Of a stretch of DNA of 20,679 nucleotides, positions 1 through 6,192 are shown piece after piece (positions within the stretch are counted from its first letter, which is position 1; each line of letters opens with the position of its first letter). The notes beneath the pieces were generated by a model that had not been told where the DNA came from, did no database searches, and saw only the letters and a list, made by a program, of their open reading frames with translations. The stretch comes from a virus. The DNA is taken from IMG/VR virus record IMGVR_UViG_3300042544_000660, positions 1 through 20,679 of that record; one strand, written 5' to 3'. The position numbers and the translations under genes are program-made.

Positions 1-126
1 TTTCTTTTTCAAGCTAACAGCCCAGCCCTTTTCCGCCTTGGTTGTCGTGGCTTTGTTGCCCGTCTTTACAGCATGAACCCGAGCTTGTGCGCGACTACGA
101 AAGAAAATAGTTCCTAACGTACCCAT
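1..126 (-). CDS. Small basic protein of unknown function, partial (C-terminus cut by window edge)
   Basis: The reading frame starts at ATG (126-124) behind an AAGGA site and runs open for 42 codons to the window edge, so the C-terminus is not visible. The visible part is rich in Lys, Arg, Thr and Ala (begins MGTLGTIFFRSRAQARVHAV), suggesting a nucleic-acid-binding or structured basic protein, but I do not recognise a family. The start overlaps the stop of the upstream gene as TAATG, so the two are probably translationally coupled. It belongs to the leftward small-gene operon. Confidence 0.6.
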   Translation of the reverse strand, partial: MGTLGTIFFRSRAQARVHAVKTGNKATTTKAEKGWAVSLKKK

Positions 127-266
127 TAGATTGTATCCTTGTGTTGTTGGCTTGCTACATTGCGCCAAAATTGCTTAGTTTGCTTGCCTTGCTCTTTTGC
201 TTTGAGCTTGGTTTGCTTGTTATCCTGCTTTGTGTTGTCTGGATTGAATTTAAAACTTTTTGACAT
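126..266 (-). CDS. 46-aa Lys/Gln-rich hypothetical protein
   Basis: A 46-residue frame from ATG (266-264) to TAA (128-126), preceded by GAGGAATAAACAAG, a good ribosome binding site. It begins MSKSFKFNPDNTKQDNKQTK and is dominated by Lys, Gln and Asn, so it is highly charged and probably disordered. It starts six bases after the stop of the 119-aa gene and its stop overlaps the next start (TAATG). This packing and the clear ribosome site make it a real gene despite its size. Function unknown. Confidence 0.6.
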   Translation of the reverse strand: MSKSFKFNPDNTKQDNKQTKLKAKEQGKQTKQFWRNVASQQHKDTI

Positions 267-271
267 CTTGT

Positions 272-631
272 TTATTCCTCAGAATCTGTTGCAATACCAT
301 TCGAATACAAATACCCGTCACGGATGTTATCTGAAATAACATACAGATATTCATCTAAACTTTCAACATTATTTACCAGATATTCCGCATTGTCAAACGG
401 GATGAGAAAATAGTTTTCTGATAATTGTTCGATGTTCCCGTCAAAAGAAACAGCAAGGTTTGCTTGGTCAAAGCTGAATTCTACGCCTTTATCTGTGACT
501 TCGAAGTCAACAACAAACCATTCTTTTTCGTTATCGATCATGCGTTCAAATTCAAAGCAAGGAATACGACCACGATTGATCAGGCTGTCCACTTGCTGTT
601 GTAATGCTGTTTTGATTGCTTGTTTGTTCAT
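272..631 (-). CDS. 119-aa acidic hypothetical protein
   Basis: An acidic protein (begins MNKQAIKTALQQQVDSLINR) with an N-terminal helical stretch followed by alternating hydrophobic segments typical of a small alpha/beta fold, ending in an acidic tail (TDSEE). There is no signal peptide or membrane segment. I do not recognise the family. It lies between two leftward genes with short gaps and is presumably co-transcribed. An opposite-strand open frame at 432-647 is a shadow of this gene. Confidence 0.75.
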   Translation of the reverse strand: MNKQAIKTALQQQVDSLINRGRIPCFEFERMIDNEKEWFVVDFEVTDKGVEFSFDQANLAVSFDGNIEQLSENYFLIPFDNAEYLVNNVESLDEYLYVISDNIRDGYLYSNGIATDSEE

Positions 632-652
632 GATAAAGCCCTTGTAATTGAA

Positions 653-904
653 TTAGAATTTATATTGAAAACGTTCAATGCGTAAAGAGTAGCAAGATCT
701 TAACTTGCCTGTCAACAGCTCAGCAAGAATATTTATAAAACTTTTCCGTGTTGCTTTCACTGTAAACTGATTACCTGTTTTATGACAGATAATCAAATGG
801 TCTGTCAATTGTTCAATTTCCTCAAAGCTTAATGCCTTGATAGCCAGAATAAGGTCTAAATCGCTTTGTGCTGTTGCTTCGATTGCTTGGATTACTGGGA
901 TCAT
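653..904 (-). CDS. 83-aa hypothetical protein
   Basis: It starts at ATG (904-902) overlapping the stop of the upstream 135-aa gene (ATGA), which indicates translational coupling. The protein looks mostly helical (MIPVIQAIEATAQSDLDLIL at the N-terminus) with a basic C-terminus ending FQYKF. No recognised motif. It continues the leftward operon. Confidence 0.65.
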   Translation of the reverse strand: MIPVIQAIEATAQSDLDLILAIKALSFEEIEQLTDHLIICHKTGNQFTVKATRKSFINILAELLTGKLRSCYSLRIERFQYKF

Positions 905-1308
905 TCCTGATCCCCTTCTTCTGATTCTAAATTGCTTTCGTATTGATCTAACGCTGACTCAATACGATCTTGAACGTCAGCATACAAAGCCCAAAAAGCT
1001 AAGGCAGAATGCAAACCAGATAAACCAGATTCTTTCAGCACTTCACCAGCACTTTCAGCACCTAAGTTATCAACCATGTAATCTGAATTGTCGGAATTTT
1101 CCAACACTGAAAGATTGTATGCGTAGTAAACAACCCACTGATGGCCGTCGATTGTTTCAGGTAATACAAAGTCATGTATTTTTTCTAAAACAGTATCCCG
1201 ATCAAAAGTATCCGCCGTATTACAACCAGCATAGTCTGCTGCTTCGCTGACAATCATTTGCGCCAGTGCTGAAACTTCTTTCCAATATTCTACGCTTGAT
1301 AATTGCAT
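901..1308 (-). CDS. 135-aa conserved phage hypothetical protein
   Basis: It begins MQLSSVEYWKEVSALAQMIV and contains LPETIDGHQWVVYYAYNLSV, then a Ser/Asp-rich stretch and an acidic C-terminus (residues 118-135). From memory, this pattern (an ETIDGH-W-Y core followed by a V-L-x-x-SDN stretch) recurs in small proteins of unknown function in many proteobacterial phages and plasmids; I cannot name a Pfam family with confidence. It is the first gene after a likely sigma70 promoter (1370-1399) and a 12-bp palindrome (1330-1341). Role unknown. Confidence 0.75.
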   Translation of the reverse strand: MQLSSVEYWKEVSALAQMIVSEAADYAGCNTADTFDRDTVLEKIHDFVLPETIDGHQWVVYYAYNLSVLENSDNSDYMVDNLGAESAGEVLKESGLSGLHSALAFWALYADVQDRIESALDQYESNLESEEGDQE

Positions 1309-1329
1309 GATGTTTTACCTTGTTTTGTT

Positions 1330-1341
1330 GGCAATATTGCC
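1330..1341. promoter_or_regulatory. 12-bp perfect palindrome, possible operator
   Basis: GGCAATATTGCC is a perfect palindrome between the leftward promoter (-10 at 1375-1370) and the ATG at 1308. Its place about 30 bases into the transcript would suit a repressor site or a small RNA hairpin. Only the symmetry is seen; the function is inferred. Confidence 0.3.
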
Positions 1342-1369
1342 GATTGTTTGCTTATTGCTACTGACTCAA

Positions 1370-1399
1370 ATTATAAGCCAGTAGTATATAAAGAAACAA
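1370..1399 (-). promoter_or_regulatory. Leftward sigma70-like promoter
   Basis: On the minus strand TTGTTT (1399-1394) and a perfect TATAAT (1375-1370) are separated by 18 bases. It lies upstream of the 135-aa gene in a 94-base gap. The -35 is weak and the -10 perfect, so the call rests on the -10 and the location. Confidence 0.45.
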
Positions 1400-1402
1400 G
1401 CT

Positions 1403-1567
1403 TTAATTATTAAAATCGAGTTCTGTCACATTGTCAACGTCTTTTTGTTTGTTGACATATTCCCGATCAACGATTGACAGCACTTGTCTTTCAATACCCT
1501 TAAAGCTGTTTTTGTTCTCAGATTGAACTACTTTAGCAGCTTGTGCGATTAATTGTAAACGATTCAT
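1403..1567 (-). CDS. 54-aa hypothetical protein
   Basis: A 54-residue frame from ATG (1567-1565) to TAA (1405-1403), beginning MNRLQLIAQAAKVVQSENKN. It looks like a short helical, charged protein ending in an acidic segment (VDNVTELDFNN). The ATG overlaps the stop of the upstream 48-aa gene (1564), with AGAATTAAA as a weak ribosome site, so translation is probably coupled. No family recognised. Confidence 0.55.
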   Translation of the reverse strand: MNRLQLIAQAAKVVQSENKNSFKGIERQVLSIVDREYVNKQKDVDNVTELDFNN

Positions 1568-1710
1568 TTTAATTCTCCGATACTGTGACCAATCTCAATA
1601 ATTTTCCAAGCAGTATCAACGCTGATCTGATAATGATCTGCAAAACGTTGAACCGATATAAAATTATTTACCCAATCAAGATACATTGTAACAAATTTAT
1701 CTAAGCTCAT
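1564..1710 (-). CDS. 48-aa conserved phage protein (DWVNNF type)
   Basis: I place the start at ATG (1710-1708) because AGGTGATAAT lies directly upstream; a TTG start at 1758 would add 16 residues but has no comparable site. The protein begins MSLDKFVTMYLDWVNNFISV and continues with RFADHYQISVDTAWKIIEIG. From memory, the DWVNNF-x(2-3)-V-x-R/K-FAEHY pattern is very common in small phage proteins of unknown function and looks like a short helix-turn-helix-like fold. Its tail (IIEIGHSI) resembles that of the 87-aa protein at 5461-5724 (LIEIGHSI), perhaps a distant relationship or coincidence. Confidence 0.65.
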   Translation of the reverse strand: MSLDKFVTMYLDWVNNFISVQRFADHYQISVDTAWKIIEIGHSIGELK

Positions 1711-1726
1711 ATTATCACCTATTAAT

Positions 1727-1825
1727 TCAGAATCCAGCCAAGGCCATAAACCCACCAATTAAAGAACACGTAAAGCTTACAACAAGGAATATTGCGTTGT
1801 CAACAGATTGCTTTGATAATTTCAT
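1727..1825 (-). CDS. 32-aa single-span membrane miniprotein
   Basis: A 32-residue frame from ATG (1825-1823), overlapping the stop of the 70-aa gene as ATGA, to TGA (1729-1727). After a polar start (MKLSKQSVDNA) it is one continuous hydrophobic segment of about 20 residues containing a GG pair, so it should insert as a single transmembrane helix. AAGGTAATG upstream can act as a ribosome site. The coupling and hydrophobicity argue that it is real, but it is very short. Role unknown. Confidence 0.45.
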   Translation of the reverse strand: MKLSKQSVDNAIFLVVSFTCSLIGGFMALAGF

Positions 1826-2034
1826 ACTTTCATTACCTTGTCATTCTGTCCAAAATAAAACCAACGATTCGAGTATTCCACCGGTGCAACAATTCTAGCG
1901 GTCCGACTACTGATCTTTTTGTAAGTATTGCCGTTTACCATGAATTGATCATCAATATCCAACTCTGCAAACACTGGGAATAATTGCCGGATCACCGGAT
2001 GCAATTGATCGCGGATTTCTTTTGATGCTTTCAT
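1822..2034 (-). CDS. 70-aa hypothetical protein
   Basis: It starts at ATG (2034-2032) behind AAGGTAGAAACAAG. It begins MKASKEIRDQLHPVIRQLFP and has a C-terminal beta-rich part (ARIVAPVEYSNRWFYFG). The 21 bases around its start are identical to those at the start of the 102-aa gene (2547-2567), so the two share a leader. Overlaps with both neighbours show an operon. No family recognised. Confidence 0.65.
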   Translation of the reverse strand: MKASKEIRDQLHPVIRQLFPVFAELDIDDQFMVNGNTYKKISSRTARIVAPVEYSNRWFYFGQNDKVMKV

Positions 2035-2243
2035 CTTGTTTCTACCTTATCGAAGAATTCTAAAAATTGTTGGACTGGTACACTATACCCGTTTGCTGCG
2101 GTTTTACCCTTTCTGGCAATCGTCACAAATTCATTATTAGAATATGACGGGCTAGTAATCCAGAATATATCACCTTGTTTTGGTTTGCAACGACCAATAA
2201 CAAGCGCTTGTTTGGCTTTGTAATAATCACCTTGTTTAATCAT
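2031..2243 (-). CDS. About 70-aa hypothetical protein, beta-rich
   Basis: I prefer ATG at 2243, just after the stop of the upstream gene and behind GGTGGTGTTTAAG; ATG at 2258 would add five residues (MVVFK) and overlap that gene. The protein starts MIKQGDYYKAKQALVIGRCK and continues with PKQGDIFWITSPSYSNNEFV, a small SH3-like or KOW-like beta pattern with a turn at K-x-GD. Its stop overlaps the next start. The fold is a guess and the function unknown. Confidence 0.6.
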   Translation of the reverse strand: MIKQGDYYKAKQALVIGRCKPKQGDIFWITSPSYSNNEFVTIARKGKTAANGYSVPVQQFLEFFDKVETR

Positions 2244-2244
2244 C

Positions 2245-2553
2245 TTAAACACCACCATAATTTAAAACATTAGAATCAAAATAACCGCATTCAACAGCTT
2301 TTGCAAGCTTATTATATACTTTTTTCGCTTGCGTTAAATTGTTATCGTCAAAGCTTAACCAGAATCGACCGCCGGATAAGTCGTTAAACGGTTTACCAAA
2401 ATCACCATTGCGGTTAAAATAACGTACATGGTAAACACAATCTTCGTGATACAGTTCAACACTAAATTGATTTTTCTCATAACGTTGGATATTCCCACAA
2501 CGCAGAGAATATACTGTCAATGAGCCGTCTTTGTTTCTGAATTTATCTTTCAT
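2245..2553 (-). CDS. 102-aa conserved phage hypothetical protein
   Basis: It begins MKDKFRNKDGSLTVYSLRCG. The 'FRNKDGSLT-Y-x(2)-CG' opening followed by a beta-rich body (VELYHEDCVYHVRYF, GGRFWLSFDD) is one I remember from small phage proteins of unknown function. The ribosome site is AAGGTAG in a 21-base leader duplicated at 2028-2048. It is the first gene left of the 2554-3190 regulatory region, so it probably opens the operon running down to position 1. Confidence 0.7.
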   Translation of the reverse strand: MKDKFRNKDGSLTVYSLRCGNIQRYEKNQFSVELYHEDCVYHVRYFNRNGDFGKPFNDLSGGRFWLSFDDNNLTQAKKVYNKLAKAVECGYFDSNVLNYGGV

Positions 2554-2567
2554 CTTGTTTCTACCTT
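2547..2567 (-). repeat. 21-bp start-region repeat (second copy at 2028-2048)
   Basis: The 21 bases covering the ribosome site AAGGTAG, the spacer AAACAAG, the ATG and the next codons of the 102-aa gene are identical to those of the 70-aa gene at 2028-2048. The identity extends into the coding start, suggesting a duplicated or recombined initiation region. Confidence 0.6.
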
Positions 2568-2990
2568 GCTTTGTGTTGTTTCAATACGTTCAATCTATCA
2601 CAGCTAAAACATAACACAAGCTTTATTTCTATTTATTTTAAATTATTTCCACTGGCTGAATTGTTTGTCAATTTATTTGACGCCTTGTAAATGAACGTAT
2701 ACGCGAATAACACAAGCTAACAAGCTTTGTCAATAGCTTTTATGTATTTATTTATCGTGTAAATTATTTTGACAGGCTATGTCAACTTTCATTACAGCGT
2801 GTGTAAAATTTATCGACAGTGTTGTTTGTTATTGAGAATCATTCCCATTTGCGTTTGCTGGAATTTTCTGGCTGTGTTGCTGGCTGAATTGATAGTGATG
2901 CAATCACTGGGTTAGTGATCGTGTGGGATATTGAATGGGATTTCAATCATTACTTGTTGATTTTCCAACTATTTTCGTGTCGAGGATAGA

Positions 2991-3131
2991 ATGAAAAAGT
3001 TGCCGATGCGTATTTTAATGGTCGAGTTTTGCACTGAATTCCTTAACGAGTTCTACCTGCATCTGTCAACATTCCAACTAAATTATTCTCAATTTCTAAA
3101 TTTATCCGTGCAGATTGAAATGACGGATTGA
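2991..3131 (+). CDS. Possible 46-aa rightward gene in the regulatory region
   Basis: A 46-residue frame from ATG 2991 to TGA 3131 (begins MKKLPMRILMVEFCTEFLNE), preceded by GAGGATAGA at good distance. It would be the only rightward gene among the leftward ones and could be read from a plus-strand promoter near 2769. The composition is Leu/Phe-rich but not clearly membrane-spanning. It may also be chance; the ribosome site is the main support. Confidence 0.3.
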   Translation: MKKLPMRILMVEFCTEFLNEFYLHLSTFQLNYSQFLNLSVQIEMTD

Positions 3132-3141
3132 TCATTTCCTA

Positions 3142-3168
3142 CATAAAACAATGCCCGCTAATGCGGGC
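3142..3168 (-). terminator. Rho-independent terminator, leftward
   Basis: GCCCGC (3153-3158) and GCGGGC (3163-3168) form a 6-bp GC stem with a four-base loop. On the minus strand the hairpin is followed by ATTGTTTTAT, so it ends transcripts of the gene stopping at 3191 and insulates the 2554-3190 region. Confidence 0.75.
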
Positions 3169-3190
3169 TATTGGAATATTAGATATAAAT

Positions 3191-3820
3191 TTAAACATTT
3201 CCTAAAATGTAATCTCGGATTAATTCATATTGTGTAGCACTATACGTGTTCTCAAAGAATCGTGTAGCGATTTCTCGATCACCGCCTGCCATAGACAGAT
3301 ACTTATCGTATGCAGAAATCAGTGAGTCTTTCTTATTAACAAATGAACGTGCTTCGTAAATCGTATCATATAATTCATCAATCAATTTCTGACGGTCATT
3401 CATGGCTTGGCTCTGAACTTCAGAAGCTTCATTATATGCTTTCCACTCACGAGTAAGTTTAGCATTCTCAACAGCCTCTTTAGCAACAAGCTGTGGTGAC
3501 TTAGTGCGAATTAGCTTTGGTTTAACAGTGTAGTAATCCGCTGTTGTAATTTCATAAGCATTACTATTGTATTCTTTCCTATACTGATTAGAATCAGCCA
3601 AGATTTGAGCAATCTTCTTACCAGTTTCTTCGTCTACAACAAATTCTGAAAAACTCATCAGTGTAATGTCAGATTGCGATTTCAACGATTCTGGTTGTTC
3701 AATCACTGTGAACACTGACGGAATTCCTTTCTCAGCACAAGCATAGTCAACATATTCTTGCACTTGTTCATCTGTCAGAGTAGCCAGTTCGATTTGGTTT
3801 AATGTATTAAATGGTTTCAT
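3191..3820 (-). CDS. 209-aa hypothetical protein, largely helical
   Basis: The largest leftward gene. It begins MKPFNTLNQIELATLTDEQV behind AAAGGAGAATATT, a strong ribosome site. Residues 110-160 (from the KEAVENAKLTREWKAYNEAS segment on) look like a long charged helix or coiled coil; the C-terminus is helical. No catalytic motif, signal peptide or membrane segment. It is the last gene before the terminator at 3142-3168. I do not recognise the family. Confidence 0.8.
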   Translation of the reverse strand: MKPFNTLNQIELATLTDEQVQEYVDYACAEKGIPSVFTVIEQPESLKSQSDITLMSFSEFVVDEETGKKIAQILADSNQYRKEYNSNAYEITTADYYTVKPKLIRTKSPQLVAKEAVENAKLTREWKAYNEASEVQSQAMNDRQKLIDELYDTIYEARSFVNKKDSLISAYDKYLSMAGGDREIATRFFENTYSATQYELIRDYILGNV

Positions 3821-3846
3821 AATATTCTCCTTTAAGTTTAAATATT

Positions 3847-4023
3847 CTATCGTTCAACAACAGGAACTAAGTTCCCATAACATTTCTTGTATTCCGTCTG
3901 AATCAACTCATTCAGTTTATCATATTCTTTTTCAGAATACAATTCAACTGCTGTTGTTTTCTTATCAATCCACACTTCACCTACTATGGGATGAATGTAT
4001 TTAATTGTATTCTTTCTGTTCAT
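3847..4023 (-). CDS. 58-aa hypothetical protein
   Basis: A 58-residue frame from ATG (4023-4021) to TAG (3849-3847), with GAGGTATTAAC just upstream, inside the end of the 132-aa gene. It starts MNRKNTIKYIHPIVGEVWID and is Lys/Glu/Tyr-rich with one hydrophobic core strand. The ribosome site and one-base gap to the upstream stop make it convincing. Function unknown. Confidence 0.6.
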   Translation of the reverse strand: MNRKNTIKYIHPIVGEVWIDKKTTAVELYSEKEYDKLNELIQTEYKKCYGNLVPVVER

Positions 4024-4024
4024 G

Positions 4025-4423
4025 TTAATACCTCATGTCTCCAATCCTATCGGAATACGTGACACCTTTGGTTTTAGTGTTCATCAGATAGACAACTTTC
4101 TTTTTATCATACCACTGTTTGAACTGTTCATCACTTACAAAACGATTAGGTAAATCCCAAGCTTTGTAATGTTTATTATAACTATTCTCCACAATAACAG
4201 ATACTTCCACTTCTTGTTGCTCAGTTAATTCAAACGTCCCAACTTGCTGCATATACTGAAATCGAATTAAACCTGCGACGTGACTTTTACTATGCTTGAC
4301 AAATTCTGTTTTAACCAGATTTGGTTCAATGTCAACCCAATCATCAACAAAACCATTCCACAGGTAGATGTCAGGATTACCGTCAATCTGTTGTAAGAGT
4401 GCAATCAATTTATCTTTCTTCAC
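4025..4423 (-). CDS. 132-aa conserved phage hypothetical protein
   Basis: It begins MKKDKLIALLQQIDGNPDIY and continues with LWNGFVDDWVDIEPNLVKTE. The opening 'KLIxLLQ-x-IDGNPDIYLWNGFVDDWV' type is, from memory, shared by many small phage proteins of unknown function. The second half is charged and aromatic (YDKKKVVYLMNTKTKGVTYS). The ribosome site is GAGTGAAGAAAG-like and weak, with a three-base gap to the exported protein upstream. Function unknown. Confidence 0.7.
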   Translation of the reverse strand: MKKDKLIALLQQIDGNPDIYLWNGFVDDWVDIEPNLVKTEFVKHSKSHVAGLIRFQYMQQVGTFELTEQQEVEVSVIVENSYNKHYKAWDLPNRFVSDEQFKQWYDKKKVVYLMNTKTKGVTYSDRIGDMRY

Positions 4424-4426
4424 TCT

Positions 4427-4627
4427 CTATCCCTCCACAATTTCAAGTTTAACAGCTTTGTTGAATGAAAACATATGACAGTTTTCACCCTTGTCTAATT
4501 TACATTCACGATAGTACTGACTTCTCAGCTCTTTGTCAACCACTTTCTTATATTTAAAATCAGTTGTTGCTGTGTTTGCAGTGAAACATGATAATGTAGC
4601 CACCAGTATTAGAAAACATCTAACCAC
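4427..4627 (-). CDS. Small exported protein with signal peptide
   Basis: I choose the GTG start at 4627 because GAGGAGAGGGATC sits exactly upstream; the ATG at 4642 (adding MRRGI) lies on that ribosome site. The mature start would follow the signal peptide MVRCFLILVATLSCFTANTA, with a short basic N-region, hydrophobic core and Ala-x-Ala-like end. The remaining 45 residues are charged with two Cys (RECKLDKGENC), which could form a disulfide in the periplasm. There is no canonical lipobox. The gene lies behind a structured leader (4658-4753). Role unknown; an envelope or superinfection function is only a guess. Confidence 0.6.
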   Translation of the reverse strand: MVRCFLILVATLSCFTANTATTDFKYKKVVDKELRSQYYRECKLDKGENCHMFSFNKAVKLEIVEG

Positions 4628-4657
4628 GATCCCTCTCCTCATCCAAACATGCTCTAT

Positions 4658-4753
4658 AACGCTCTACAATTAATTCTAAGCCACTTTCTCCTTAATCCTA
4701 TCCGAATGTATTGGGATAAATTATCGTGGCCTAGAACGCTTCCTATTGCGTTT
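4658..4753 (-). promoter_or_regulatory. Structured leader element B (candidate cis-acting RNA)
   Basis: Between the stop at 4752 and the exported-protein gene. On the minus strand AACGC (4752-4748) and GCGTT (4739-4735) form a hairpin; TTCTAGGCCAC (4736-4726) pairs with GTGGCTTAGAA (4684-4674), 11 bp with one G-U; inside, TATCC (4718-4714) pairs with GGATA (4703-4699). It ends with TAGAGCGTT (4666-4658), a sequence shared with elements at 5326-5461 and 9429-9556 (complement). No coding frame explains it. Confidence 0.45.
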
Positions 4754-4898
4754 AAATTAATTTGTAATGGCTTAGTAACATCACCATGCAATTTAACCCA
4801 CATATTAAGTTAACAACTTTTAAGGTCATGGAAGTGTTCTCAGGTATTAAAGAGATCCAAAAATTTGCAATCATTAGAATCCATGTAAAGGTAATCAT
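4752..4898 (-). CDS. 48-aa two-span membrane miniprotein
   Basis: A 48-residue frame from ATG (4898-4896), two bases after the upstream stop, to TAA (4754-4752), behind AAAGGAGAATAAAT, one of the best ribosome sites in the region. It begins MITFTWILMIANFWISLIPE, then has a short polar turn (NTSMT) and a second hydrophobic segment (VVNLICGLNCMVMLL). This suggests a hairpin of two membrane helices. Likely a phage inner-membrane miniprotein; no family recognised. Confidence 0.55.
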   Translation of the reverse strand: MITFTWILMIANFWISLIPENTSMTLKVVNLICGLNCMVMLLSHYKLI

Positions 4899-4900
4899 AT

Positions 4901-5320
4901 TTATTCTCCTTTGCTGTACAATTTAACAAAATCTTCTGTATCACAATCGTTATGATCATAATACACATCACCAAACTGTGCAAGCTCTTTTGCTAAAGTT
5001 TTCATAATTTCATCGCTACTACCCCAACAACCTAAGCTGAGGATTACTTTATCACCTTCATATGTGTCTGAATAATCAGAGTCACAACCGAAGTGGATAG
5101 ATAATTGACGCTTCTGAAAGCTGGTGTCTAACCCTACTGGACGATATTTAAAACCAATGTAGAAACTAGCAATACTGCCCATAAAATGTGGTTCATACTC
5201 ATTACTACGACCACCGTAAAACCCTAAAGACTCATTTTTAATGACAGTCAATACATTACTTAACAAATCCAAAGCCACTTCTTTACCAGCACATACAAAC
5301 AGTTTAGCATCTACACTCAT
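4901..5320 (-). CDS. 139-aa hypothetical protein
   Basis: It begins MSVDAKLFVCAGKEVALDLL and contains an aromatic, Gly-rich middle (SLGFYGGRSNEYEPHFMGSI) and several Cys and Asp residues (FGCDSDYSDTYEGD, YDHNDCDTED). It looks like a compact alpha/beta protein without membrane segments. GGAGGAATAA precedes the ATG, and a structured leader (5326-5461) ends three bases above this ribosome site, so translation is probably regulated through it. Family not recognised. Confidence 0.75.
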   Translation of the reverse strand: MSVDAKLFVCAGKEVALDLLSNVLTVIKNESLGFYGGRSNEYEPHFMGSIASFYIGFKYRPVGLDTSFQKRQLSIHFGCDSDYSDTYEGDKVILSLGCWGSSDEIMKTLAKELAQFGDVYYDHNDCDTEDFVKLYSKGE

Positions 5321-5325
5321 TTATT

Positions 5326-5461
5326 CCTCCTACAACGCTCTATGAGCGATTATTTATGTTATCCTAAGCCAACGTATAGCTTAGCTGTTAAAACGTCTTA
5401 GAATGAATACAGCAAAGCATGGCTTTGTCTGCCTGTTCTGGAAGAACAGTCCTAGAGCGTT
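5326..5461 (-). promoter_or_regulatory. Structured leader element A (candidate cis-acting RNA)
   Basis: Between the stop at 5461 and the ATG at 5320. On the minus strand AACGCTCTA (5461-5453) pairs perfectly with TAGAGCGTT (5342-5334), enclosing 110 bases. Inside are a 7-bp hairpin CTGTTCT-TCC-AGAACAG (5449-5433), a 6-bp hairpin CAAAGC-CAT-GCTTTG (5427-5413), and a CTAAG/CTTAG pairing. The closing stem ends three bases from GGAGG. Element C at 9429-9556 shares AACGCTCTAGG, TTCATTCTAAG and GTTGTAGGAGG. This is a multibranch RNA-like layout not explained by genes. Confidence 0.5.
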
Positions 5462-5724
5462 TAAATTGAATGTCCAATCTCAATTAGTAACGATGTTTCT
5501 TTATCTACCCAATCTTCACACAAACGATGACAGATATTATCAATTTCAAAAGCGTTAGTGTCAGGCCAATAAAAGAAGTCGTAACTGGTTGAATAAATCT
5601 TATCAGAAACTTCTTTAGGAAGCAAGTTCCATACTGATTGACCATAACGGTAATGATAAGATCTCCCTTCTTCAACAGCTTTCCAAGCTTGATGCTTCAG
5701 TTTAATGTATTCTTGCATTAACAT
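5461..5724 (-). CDS. 87-aa hypothetical protein
   Basis: It starts at ATG (5724-5722) overlapping the HNH gene stop as TAATG, with GGAGAACAAGTA as ribosome site; a second ATG two codons later is possible. It begins MLMQEYIKLKHQAWKAVEEG and has an aromatic middle (STSYDFFYWPD) and a helical end (CEDWVDKETSLLIEIGHSI). The tail resembles that of the 48-aa DWVNNF protein at 1564-1710. Its stop codon is joined to the start of structured leader A. Function unknown. Confidence 0.7.
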   Translation of the reverse strand: MLMQEYIKLKHQAWKAVEEGRSYHYRYGQSVWNLLPKEVSDKIYSTSYDFFYWPDTNAFEIDNICHRLCEDWVDKETSLLIEIGHSI

Positions 5725-6098
5725 TACTTGTTCTCCTTAATCCGCTTCGCTGTACGTTGTAATCCTCTTAATGTTTTAGCTAAATCTAAGTCATTTACAG
5801 GATTCTCAATCATGCTCTTTAAACTATTGAACGTTGTATGACAAGCTGCAACATTCCCTGCTTCATAAGGCTTGTTGCTATCAATACGGTCGATTGTAAA
5901 CGTATCTGCTGTCAATGTCAACCCTGTGAAATAACATTTCTTAGCTTTGCACATATTCTTAAAGCTAACAAAAGAGATATTGAAATCAATACCACGATCT
6001 TTACTGGAACGTGCTTTACTTACATAAGCCATAGCAATCTTGATGTCATCGCCAGAATGCCGGTTAGTGGTTTTATTTGCAGGTTTCTTTGTAGTCAT
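5724..6098 (-). CDS. HNH family endonuclease
   Basis: I choose ATG at 6098 (MTTKKPANK...) because GAGGATTTACCG lies just upstream; ATG at 6161 would add 21 residues without a site. The core reads KKCYFTGLTL, then TIDRIDSNKPYEAGNVAACH and TTFNSLK. This is the HNH beta-beta-alpha metal finger in its common phage form: Cys-x3-Gly, a D-R-I-D strand in place of D-H-I, then Y-x-x-GNV-x-x-C-x3-FNSLK with the metal-binding Asn. About 124 residues is typical for a free-standing phage HNH nuclease. It may act as a homing endonuclease or in host DNA breakdown. First gene of the leftward operon, next to the divergent promoter region. Confidence 0.75.
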   Translation of the reverse strand: MTTKKPANKTTNRHSGDDIKIAMAYVSKARSSKDRGIDFNISFVSFKNMCKAKKCYFTGLTLTADTFTIDRIDSNKPYEAGNVAACHTTFNSLKSMIENPVNDLDLAKTLRGLQRTAKRIKENK

Positions 6099-6192
6099 CG
6101 GTAAATCCTCATTCGTTTCGATGTGAACAACTCTACGCTCATCTGTTCCCTGTATCAACAAGAATTTTAAATAAATTCGTAAACGATTCTGG

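Larger units (their letters stand above)
2554..3190. promoter_or_regulatory. 637-base regulatory region with several -35 elements
   Basis: Very AT-rich and almost without coding capacity. On the minus strand perfect TTGACA hexamers occur at 2671-2666 (18 bases from AATAAT at 2647-2642), 2733-2728 (17 from TTATTC) and 2785-2780 (17 from TTACAC). On the plus strand TTGACA at 2769-2774 forms the inverted repeat TTGACA-ggcta-TGTCAA with the last of these, so two opposed promoters may share one site. The leftward promoters would drive the operon starting at 2553. A short plus-strand frame (2991-3131) and a minus-strand terminator (3142-3168) lie in the right half; the rest holds nothing I recognise. 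The exact active promoter is inferred. Confidence 0.5.

Noticed and set aside
837-1250. 137-codon rightward open frame
   Set aside because: It lies opposite the 135-aa and 83-aa leftward genes, has low-complexity, Leu/Gln/Cys-rich shadow composition and no ribosome site.
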